Of a stretch of DNA of 64,000 nt, positions 51,515-58,841 are shown piece by piece. The stretch covers positions 401,374-465,373 of the forward strand of contig CAUYUJ010011159.1 in NCBI GenBank assembly GCA_963575745.1, read 5' to 3'. Made by a program: the position numbers and the translations under genes. The stretch is from Prorocentrum cordatum (taxonomy: Eukaryota > Sar > Dinophyceae > Prorocentrales > Prorocentraceae). Within the stretch, counting starts at the first letter, position 1, and every line of letters starts with the position of its first letter. Under the pieces are notes generated by a model that saw nothing but the letters and a program-made list of their open reading frames with translations, ran no database searches and was not told the origin of the DNA.

Positions 51515-52312
51515 GTGGTATGCCAGACCTATGCACGTACCGTGCCAGGGCTTGGTACAGCACAGCACGTCATCTCTTCCTTGCAGCCGTCTCGGATCCA
51601 GGGCTGCTTCGCATTGGGCAGCGCAGAGGCGGTCTATATAGCGTGTGACCAATCGTCTGCTGGACTGTCGCTTCCCGCCAACCCTATGCCGCGCTGGGTT
51701 CCCATGGCGAACGTTGACTCGACCGCTATGTTCATCGCCTTCATCGCCTGGTATCGGCAGCCCTGTTCCCGCCGCATGTTCTATGCCATGCGCATGGACA
51801 CGATCGCGACGCAGATCGATCATGGAGCTATCGGCCCGGTGACCGACACTGAGTGGGTCGAGGATCATTACGTTCCTATCAGGAAGGTGCTATGCGATGG
51901 TATTTTGTGCAGGCGGTGTCGAGCACATGGTGGGCATTCTATTCTCCCGAATGGCTTCATATTCCGCTGGTTCAGCCCTTTGTGGGGAAGCCTATACATG
52001 AGTTACCGGAAGCCACACCTGAACTCGTGGGTTCCCGCGGACGGCTATGAGTACCGTGTTCCAGCCGACGGTGCACGCTATCGTGGCAATGTTGCGCGTG
52101 ACCAGCATGGGACTTGCTTGGTTCCGCGGAGCAGGTGGGCGGAGGTGGCCGCTATCATAGGCATCGAGCCACCTGACGGACTGGACTCTGCATCGGACGT
52201 CACGGTGGACATGGCATTGGACGCTATTACGGATCACGTAACCGCCTCTGCGCAGGAAGAGGCTCTGGATCCAATCTATGAGCAAGCGGACGCGGACGAC
52301 TCGCAGCTCTGA
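51515..52312 (+). CDS. Unrecognised ORF of the CTAT-rich island, 265 codons (frame uncertain)
   Basis: The frame is open from before 51515 (GTG there) to TGA at 52310-52312; the first ATG is in NPMPRWVPMANV. It holds a Cys/His cluster (CDGILCRRCRAHGGHSI) that could bind zinc, and ends in an acidic tail (EQADADDSQL). At 51853-52050 a second frame reads MRWYFVQAVSSTWWAFYSPE and on to LHIPLVQPFVGKPIHELPEA, which looks at least as protein-like. Two compensating indels, or an intron, may therefore disturb the annotated frame. No family recognised. Fifteen CTAT words lie in it, against two ATAG. Confidence 0.45.
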   Translation: MVCQTYARTVPGLGTAQHVISSLQPSRIQGCFALGSAEAVYIACDQSSAGLSLPANPMPRWVPMANVDSTAMFIAFIAWYRQPCSRRMFYAMRMDTIATQIDHGAIGPVTDTEWVEDHYVPIRKVLCDGILCRRCRAHGGHSILPNGFIFRWFSPLWGSLYMSYRKPHLNSWVPADGYEYRVPADGARYRGNVARDQHGTCLVPRSRWAEVAAIIGIEPPDGLDSASDVTVDMALDAITDHVTASAQEEALDPIYEQADADDSQL

Positions 52313-52535
52313 TCGCTCCACATCAGTATCAGTCAGGGCTATTGGCAGCTTCGCATGCAGTTTTGTGTGCGCGTGTCCCAGAGATGCGTGCTTCTATGCT
52401 AGCGTGTTTGCCTGGTCTCATGAGCCATGTACGTTCTCTGTGTGCCGCAGCTTCCTTTGATTAGGCAGAGCTGGACTATTCCTGACCGTAAGCGTCAGGT
52501 CGCATGCTGTCTGCTTCAATTTGTCAGAGAAAAGA

Positions 52536-53000
52536 AAAGCCCGAAGATGATCTATAAAATCAGTTCCTGATACTCTTGGAAGATGTCCACGCTATAATAT
52601 CCAGGTCTTAGAAGGCCCGGTGCTAGTCTGTCCTGCTATGTTATGCCATGGCCACGCTACACTATGTGGTTTCTCTCATTCAGGGGAACCTCGCGTCTGC
52701 CGTGGGTGCGTTGCCATCTCTATTATAAAAAAACCGGGTTCCTATAGCATCAGGTTATTGGAGCTGGTATTCTCTGCTATATCATGGCATGGCCACGCTA
52801 TACTATCAGGGTCCTCTAACCTCAGGTCAACGACCTGCTCTGCTGCACCTTGTTTTGGCATGGCCACGCTATAACATGAGTTTCCCTAGAGTTTGGGGAA
52901 CCTCCCGTCCTTCGTCCTTGTTCTGGAATTGTGGGAAACGCTTCTGTGCTATGCCAGGCTTGCTATTCAACGCTATGTCATGCTATAGCCATTATATATA
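52536..53000 (+). repeat. Island repeat cluster 1: R1 copy 2 and two hairpin units
   Basis: R1 copy 2 (52536-52660) is followed by units containing ATGCCATGGCCACGCTATA, then a GGGGAACCTCGCGTC hairpin arm (near 52683) and a fuller stem GAGTTTCCC with GGGGAACCTC (52880-52910). It lies directly upstream of the 246-aa ORF. Confidence 0.65.
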
Positions 53001-53168
53001 TTGTATTGCTCGCTCCTCTCTGCTATTCTCCTTTGCCAAGCAATGAAATGCTGAGGTAGAGCTAGCATAACATCAGCTTCGCCGTAATTGTCATGAAATG
53101 CTGTTGCTGCTGATTAGTGCTCAAGCTGTCAGCTGCTCCTCGTATCTGAGCCGGGGTCTCTATCTATT

Positions 53169-53909
53169 ATGGGTGACTTCTCCGCTATGTTTGGGGCGAG
53201 CGCGGGGGGTGACGACAAGGAGAAGCCGCAGGAGAAGAGCAACAAGCTATGGCCGTGGGCTACGGCGCCTGCGCAGTTGCTGAACGCGTGCGGTTCCAAC
53301 CACCTATCCGATGCAGAACTACCGCAGTTGTGGAAAGTGCTCGCGCAGGGGAACAAGTCGGCGCCGTTCTTCTATGAGGGTGTTGACGAGGATACGCTGC
53401 GCCAGTCTGTCGCCGTGTCCCGCGCCGCCCAGGCTATCCAGGCCTTCGCGACGGACGTGTTGTCGGCGCCTTTCATCGACCAAGTGCTCGAGGATCCTAT
53501 TCACAACAACGCCAAGAAGGAGGCCGCGGACCTATTGCCTCATTTGCAAGTGCTGAACGCCGCTGGTGTGCCTATGCCGGACAGCAAGTCCAAGGATGAC
53601 CGGAGGGCTATGTTCAAGCGCCAGCGCACTGACGCTGTTGTGCCGGAGAAGGCGAAGGTCGAGAGTGCTGCGACTGCGCTATACACGTGGATCAACAAGA
53701 AGCCCTCGGACTTGAAGTTGCTCATCATGATCTTCGGTGCGAATGGGCTATCGCACAGTGCCCAGGTCTATGAGAAGTGCCTTCGTGCGCATGTGTCTGA
53801 GCGTCAGCTGGACAAGGACGCCTTCGTGGCTATGATGATCCGGCGCTTTGACGGCGCGCAGGCGTCCGGGTCGTCGGGGTCGAGTGACTATGCTGCTTTC
53901 AAGGCTTAG
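53169..53909 (+). CDS. Unrecognised intact ORF of the CTAT-rich island, 246 aa
   Basis: ATG 53169 (MGDFSAMFGASAGGDDKEKP) to TAG 53907-53909. The product is soluble and mainly helical by eye: Lys/Glu-rich N-terminus, LLNACGSNHLSDAELPQLWK, a middle segment IDQVLEDPIHNNAKKEAADL, a basic stretch DDRRAMFKRQRTDAVVPEKA that could be a nuclear localisation signal, and a Ser/Gly tail. There is no stop, frameshift or low-complexity tract, and coding bias is even, so it is very probably a real gene. Five of its leucines use CTA, and all five are followed by a codon starting with T, creating CTAT. Fourteen CTAT and no ATAG were found by eye. I recognise no domain. Confidence 0.7.
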   Translation: MGDFSAMFGASAGGDDKEKPQEKSNKLWPWATAPAQLLNACGSNHLSDAELPQLWKVLAQGNKSAPFFYEGVDEDTLRQSVAVSRAAQAIQAFATDVLSAPFIDQVLEDPIHNNAKKEAADLLPHLQVLNAAGVPMPDSKSKDDRRAMFKRQRTDAVVPEKAKVESAATALYTWINKKPSDLKLLIMIFGANGLSHSAQVYEKCLRAHVSERQLDKDAFVAMMIRRFDGAQASGSSGSSDYAAFKA

Positions 53910-53954
53910 GTGGCTATACTCATTCGGGACCGTTGCGTGGCCAGGGCTTCGCAC

Positions 53955-54063
53955 ACGAGCGCGGGTACCGTTTTCCTTGTATGAAGAGGCAGAGCGCATC
54001 TATTGACCGCACACGGGCGCCGGCGCCGTTTTCCATGTATGTAGAGGCGGAGCGCATCTATTG
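53955..54063 (+). repeat. Two-copy 56-58 bp repeat downstream of the 246-aa ORF
   Basis: CGTTTTCCTTGTATGAAGAG, then GAGCGCATCTATTGAC; the second copy follows immediately with a few changes. Confidence 0.8.
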
Positions 54064-54299
54064 ACATCTTGTTAAAACGAACGGTTCGCATCGCTTCTGG
54101 CGCTCTTGATCTTGAGCGTGAACTGGCAGTTGTATGGTAACATGCGCTCATGCTTATGCATATCTACACACGGGCATTCGTTATCATAGTTGGTCGTGTG
54201 CCAATCTGCCATGAGCACTGGTCTCCCCAGCCTTTTCACAGGCCTTGTTTGTTGTTCTCTGTTTCCTATCTGCAATGCGGCCTCTGCTGGGACCACGTT

Positions 54300-54890
54300 T
54301 CGTTATGTAGCTTTGAAATCTGGATCTTGGACCGGTACTTTCTATGTTTCGGAATATGTCATGTTATACTATCAAGGTATTATAAGCTCTGGTGCTGTTA
54401 TGTTGTGCTATGTTAGGCCATGGCCACGCTACAATGTGAGGTTCCCCTAATTCAGGGGAGCCTCGCGTCTGACGTAGGTGCTTTGCTATCCCTATTGTCA
54501 TGCCATAGCATGAGGTCCCTATAGTATGAGGTCCTGGAGCTGGTATGGTGTGGTATATTATGGCATGGCCACGCTATACGATCCGGGTCCTCGAACCTCA
54601 GAGCAACGACCTGCTATGCTGTGCTTCATTATGTCACGACGACGCTATAACATGAGGTTCCCCAGATTTGGGGGAACCTCGCGTTTTTCGTCGTTTCTAT
54701 GATACAGCCACGCCATAACATGAGGTTCCTATAGCATGAGGTCTTCGAGCTGGTATGCTGTGCTATGTTGTGCGACGGCCTTGCTATAACATGACGTTTT
54801 CTAAATGCTGGGGAACCTTGTGTCATTCGTATGTCCTTTGCTATGCGATGCTACTGCCGTGCTATAACATGAGCTCCTCATAGTTTCGGT
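54300..54890 (+). repeat. Island repeat cluster 2: GCCACGCTATA units with GAGGTTCCCC hairpins
   Basis: Four or five units of about 110-130 bp contain TATGCCATGGCCACGCTATA-like words followed by a hairpin. The stems GAGGTTCCCC / GGGGAGCCTC (54441-54471) and GAGGTTCCCC / GGGGGAACCTC (54654-54682) are the best; a decayed form is at 54796-54816. Same family as cluster 1 at 52536-53000. Confidence 0.7.
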
Positions 54891-54904
54891 ACATCTTCAC
54901 CTTT

Positions 54905-55125
54905 GTCGTCGTTGTCGTCGCCGTCGCCCTTGCCGTCGCCGTCGCCGTCGCGGTCGTCGTCGTCGTCGTCGTCGTCGTCTTCATCGGCGTCATCATCATC
55001 ATCATCATTCATCATCATCATCGTCATCAGCATCATCATCATCCTCATCATCATCGCCATTATCATCATCGTCATCATCACCATCATCATCACCATCATC
55101 ATCACCATCATCATCATCAGCATCA
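54905..55125 (+). repeat. GTC/ATC trinucleotide tract
   Basis: GTCGCC/GTCGTC (54905-54980) followed by ATCATC/GTCATC (54985-55123). Confidence 0.92.
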
Positions 55126-55240
55126 TGTGTGCGCCTTTGTGTTCGGTCTGTCCGCGGCCGCGGCGATCTCTATGCTGAACGTACGGTCGCGTATTCACGC
55201 CAGCCGGTGTTTTTGTTTTCTTGCAAGCGCCCGGCATGCG

Positions 55241-55270
55241 GGTTTAGGGTTTAGGGTTTAGGGTTTAGGG
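55241..55270 (+). repeat. Interstitial telomere-like tract, four GGTTTAG units
   Basis: GGTTTAGGGTTTAGGG-type DNA, 30 bp. TTTAGGG is the plant-type telomere unit, also used by dinoflagellates. Confidence 0.9.
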
Positions 55271-55278
55271 CTTCTGCG

Positions 55279-55340
55279 CAGAACCATCCTATCCCCCCCT
55301 CCTCAGGAGGTAGGGGGGGATGGATGGATGCGTTCTGTCC
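55279..55340. other. Inverted repeat with C/G runs between telomere-like tracts
   Basis: CAGAACCATCCTATCCCCCC on the left pairs with GGGGGGATGGATGGATGCGT plus TCTG on the right around a TCCTCAGGAGG centre, giving an imperfect stem of about 25 bp. Confidence 0.75.
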
Positions 55341-55365
55341 CACCCCATCCACCCAGAGTCATTGC

Positions 55366-55430
55366 TTTTAGGGTTTAGGGATCTACCCCCCACGCTCCCC
55401 CCTATCAAGGGGGGAAGGAGCGCTGGCGTC
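55366..55430 (+). repeat. Second telomere-like tract followed by a second C/G hairpin
   Basis: TTTTAGGGTTTAGGG (55366-55380) is followed by CGCTCCCCCCTATC/AAGGGGGGAAGGAGCG (about 55393-55424), a stem of about 13 bp with a short loop. Confidence 0.75.
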
Positions 55431-55597
55431 AGCCTGAGTGAGTGATGTGCGTCCCAGAAACAGATATGTCAGCATTAGCGCGATTCGAGAGTCGTCCTTC
55501 GCGAAAGTCACGCGCGCGACCCCGACCCTTGCGGGTGCAGAGTCGCCCGCGTAGCCTTCCCCGGGGGCCGCCGCGTGGAGGCTGGACGTGGCCCCCT

Positions 55598-55700
55598 GGG
55601 CTTCCGCGCGGCAGTGGGCGCCGCGCCGCGCGTGGAGTCCGACGGGCTTTCTCGCTCGCGGACTCGGCGCGGCGCGGCGGCCACTCCCGCGCGGAAGCCC
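55598..55700. other. Long imperfect palindrome, arms of about 42 bp
   Basis: The left arm (55598-55641) begins GGGCTTCCGCGCGG and ends GTGGAGTCCG; the right arm (55659-55700) begins CGGACTC and ends CCGCGCGGAAGCCC. Only a few mismatches interrupt the pairing, and the loop is 17 nt. It would form a stable RNA hairpin or a DNA cruciform. Frames on both strands are open here only because of high GC. Confidence 0.8.
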
Positions 55701-55754
55701 CCCTCGACCGCGAGCTTCCGCGTTCCTGGTGCAAGCCCGCGGAAGAGGGCACAA

Positions 55755-56020
55755 CTGCGCCTTGCCGAGAGTTCGCGGGGGCGCCGTTGTTCGTGGGGTC
55801 GGCGGACGTCGGCTCTGCGACGCGCGTGAGCGCTGCGGGATGTGCATGCCAGGAATGACAGGGAGCATCGGCATGTTGGACCTTTGCATCGCGACCGAGG
55901 CAGAGAGAAGAGCAGCTGCGTCTCGCCGAGATGTCGCGGGGGCGCCGTTGTTCGCGGGGGCACGGCGGACGTCGGCATGGCGACGCGCGGGAGCGCTGCG
56001 GTATGTGCATGCACAGAGAG
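55755..56020 (+). repeat. Two-copy repeat of about 155 bp
   Basis: CGCGGGGGCGCCGTTGTTCG, then GGCGGACGTCGGC, GACGCGCG, GAGCGCTGCGG and ATGTGCATGC occur at 55771-55850 and 55927-56014. Confidence 0.8.
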
Positions 56021-56344
56021 AATCTGCGGGGACGTATTGTAGGTTGGAATTTTTAACGCAACAGCGGCTGGCAGCAGGCCGCGGCGGCGCCGCAGCGGGT
56101 CAAAGATAGTCATAAAGACGTCTCTCTGTCAGAGTTTCTGAGGACGCAAACAATGTCCTGGCGCAGCGCCATTGCATCGGCGTCTGCATCTTCCGCACAG
56201 TGTTTTTTTTGGAGGTGTTCGCACGCATGCATATGCACCGAGAGGTACGAGTCCCGACAGCGTGCCTGCCTTGTGCGGAGTGAAACACGCGCATTTTGAG
56301 AGGCCCCCAAAGCAGAAGAGGGGAGCCGGCGCAACAAGGCTAAC

Positions 56345-56960
56345 TGAAGACGCGCGACTGGCACTTCCGCGCGCCTGTGTGCCCTTCGAGGCACGGCAGG
56401 GCGGTTCAAGTAGCCCGAAGGCTAAGAGTCCCGAAAGGGACATCATGGCATAAGAGCGCCGACAGCGCTCGGATGGCACTTCCGCGCGCCTGCGTGCTCT
56501 TCAAGGCACGGCAGGGCGGAGGACGAGCGCCGACAGCGCTCGGATGGCACTTCCGCCCGCCTGCGTGTTCTTCAAGGCACGTCAGGGCGGTTCAAGTAGC
56601 CCGAAGGCTACAGCATGGCATCGGAAGAGCGCCGAAAGCGCTCGGAGGACACTTCCGCGCGCCTGCGTGCCCTTCAGAGCACGGCAGGCGGTTTCAGTAG
56701 CCCGAAAGCTACAGCATGGCATCGGAAGAGCACCGAAAGCGCTCGGATGGCACTTCCGCGCGCCTGCGTGCCCTGCAAGGCACGGCAGGGCGGTTTAAGT
56801 AGCCCGACGGCTACAGCATGGCATCGAAAGAGCACCGAAAGCGCTCGGATGGCACTTCCGCGCTCAGATGACACCTCCGCGCGCCTGCGTGCTCTTCAAG
56901 ACGCGACAGGGCGCTTCAGGTAGCCCGAGGGCTATCGCATGGCACAGGAAGAGCGCCCAA
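56345..56960 (+). repeat. 102-bp tandem repeat with three hairpins per unit
   Basis: GCACTTCCGCGCGCCTGCGT recurs at 56361, 56478, 56547, about 56649, 56750 and 56852. Complete units contain GTAGCCCGAAGGCTAC (6-bp stem, CGAA loop), GAGCGCCGAAAGCGCTC (6-bp stem, CGAAA loop) and TGCCCTTCAAGGCA. Stem bases sometimes change in pairs or with wobble, for example CCGACGG for CCGAAGG. Confidence 0.85.
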
Positions 56961-56984
56961 GCGCTCGGATGGCATCTCCGCGCT

Positions 56985-57075
56985 GCACCGCCGGGCGCAC
57001 ACAGGCTTTAATTTCGCGTTCCTGGACGGCACCGCCGGGCGCACACAGGCTTCATTGTCGCGCTCCTGGACGGCG
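56985..57075 (+). repeat. Two-copy repeat GCACCGCCGGGCGCACACAG
   Basis: Two adjacent units of about 50 bp ending in TCCTGGACGGC. Confidence 0.8.
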
Positions 57076-57094
57076 CTGCCCGCGGCGAAGTGTC

Positions 57095-57495
57095 GCTTCA
57101 GCCTGCTGCTGTCTCTAGCGTGTCTTTTTCGAGCTCTCCTGGGTGTGCGCGCGGCCCGTTGCTGTCTCAAGCGTGTCTGTTTCGAGCTCCCCTGGGTGCT
57201 GCTTCGGCCCGCTGCTGTCTCAAGCGTGTCTGATTTGAGCTCCCATAGGTGTCGCTTCGGCCCGCTGCTGTCTCAAGCGTGTCTGTTCCGAGCTTCCCTG
57301 CGTGCATGTTTGGAACTACTCTGGGTGTCGCTTCGGCCCGCTGATGTCTCAAGCGTGTCTGTTTCGAGCTCCCCTGCGTGTCGTTTCGGGCCGCTGCTGA
57401 CTCAAGCGTGTCTGTTTCGAGCTCCCCTGGGTGTCGCTTCGCCCCGCTGCTGTCTCAAGCGTGTCTGTTTGGAGCCTTCCTGGGCGTCGGCTTAG
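57095..57495 (+). repeat. 53-bp tandem repeat
   Basis: CTCAAGCGTGTCTGTTTCGA then GCTCCCCTGGGTGTCGCTTC recur with starts such as 57166, 57219 and 57272 (period 53), about seven or eight units. Confidence 0.88.
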
Positions 57496-57524
57496 GAGAG
57501 GAGCTCAGGGGAAGAGCTCTGGGG

Positions 57525-58010
57525 CGTCACGAGCTCACGGGATCACGGACTCACGGGCTCAAGGACTCACGGACTCACAGGCTCAGCGGCTCACGGGTCA
57601 CGGGCTCACGAGATCACGGGCTCGCGGGCTCACCCGGCTCGCGGGCTCACGGGGTCACGGGCTCACGGGCTCACGGACTCACGGGCTCACGCGCTCGCGG
57701 GCTGGCTCACGGGCTCACGCGCTCACGGGCTCACGCGCGATCCTCACGCGCTCCCGGGCTGCCGGACTCCCCGGCTCCCGGGCCCCCGGGCTCACGGACT
57801 CACGGACTCACGGGCTCGCGGGCTCACGGGCCCACGGGCTCACGGGCTCACGGGCTCACGGGATCCCGGGCTCACGGGCGCCCGGGCTCAAGGACTCGCG
57901 GACTCACGGGCTGACGGGCTCACGGGCCCACGTGCTCACGGGCTCACGCGCTCACGGGCTCACGACCCTCAGGGGCTCACGCGCTTCCGGGCTTCCGGGT
58001 TCCCGAGTCC
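57525..58010 (+). repeat. GCTCACGG octamer minisatellite
   Basis: About 50 copies of GCTCACGG and variants. Read in frame they give repeated GSRAHGLT peptides; I do not call a gene. Confidence 0.9.
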
Positions 58011-58249
58011 CGGGATCGAGTTTGGAATCTCGAATTTACGCTCTGGGAACGCGTCTGCGAACGCGTGAAAACCTCTCACGCACGGCCTGGAAAGGAGTCT
58101 TGGGGATATGGTGGGTTCACCACCGTGGGAACGATGCTCTGGGAGCTCTGAGCGCGCGAGCGCCGAGAGAACCCTCTGGCTAGTGCTTCGGGCCGCGCAC
58201 GAGGCGCCAGAGACTTCTCCGGGGAGTGCTTCGGGCCGCGCACGAGGCT

Positions 58250-58370
58250 CCCGAGGATGCTCTGGGGAGAGCTCTGGGGGGGGGCTCTGGGGGAGAGCTC
58301 TGGGGGAGCGCTCTGGGGGAGCGCTCTGGGGGGGAGCTCTGGGGGAGAGCTCTGGGGGAGAGCTCAGTTA
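58250..58370 (+). repeat. GAGCTCTGGGGG minisatellite
   Basis: About nine units of 12-14 bp. Confidence 0.88.
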
Positions 58371-58841
58371 GTTTTCCAGCGTGAGCTGTCGAACCATTGA
58401 TGGCTTGAGCCATACCGTTTACGGATAGTCGAATAAACATTCAAACATATCTCAAACATCTCTGATGGTTCTGAAGCCTCTTACCCCGAACTCATACACA
58501 CAATCTAACTCCGATGCCTGTCCTTTACAGAACCGTAGGAAAACAAACACAGCGGAGCGTGGAGCGATCCACAACTGCTTTAAACATACAGCTTAGCTCT
58601 ATCTCGATAGCTTCTGTAAGACATGCAACAATGCTTTTCGAACATCAGGCTGGTTTGCTAGGCTAACGTGAAAAACTCCTGTGCTTTCGAGCTTTATCGA
58701 GGAAGCTGGAGGTAGGACGAGTGAGGAGCAGCAACGCAAAGGCAAACGCTCATTTCTCCTCATCACATGAATCAACTCATGTCTCTCTCGCGGGTCGTTC
58801 CCACGACTGCAACGCATGTCGTAGTAGACGTCGTGATCTAG
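58371..58841 (-). other. 3' flank of the copia element
   Basis: AT-richer than the surroundings. It should hold the 3' untranslated region and possibly part of an LTR, but with only one end in the window no LTR pair can be shown, and no clear polypurine tract is recognised. Confidence 0.35.

Noticed and set aside
55241-55270. A real chromosome end
   Set aside because: Only four repeats, internal to the contig, with about 8.7 kb of sequence beyond it.
57378-58183. ORFs with GSRAHGLT repeats
   Set aside because: Direct translation of the GCTCACGG octamer array.
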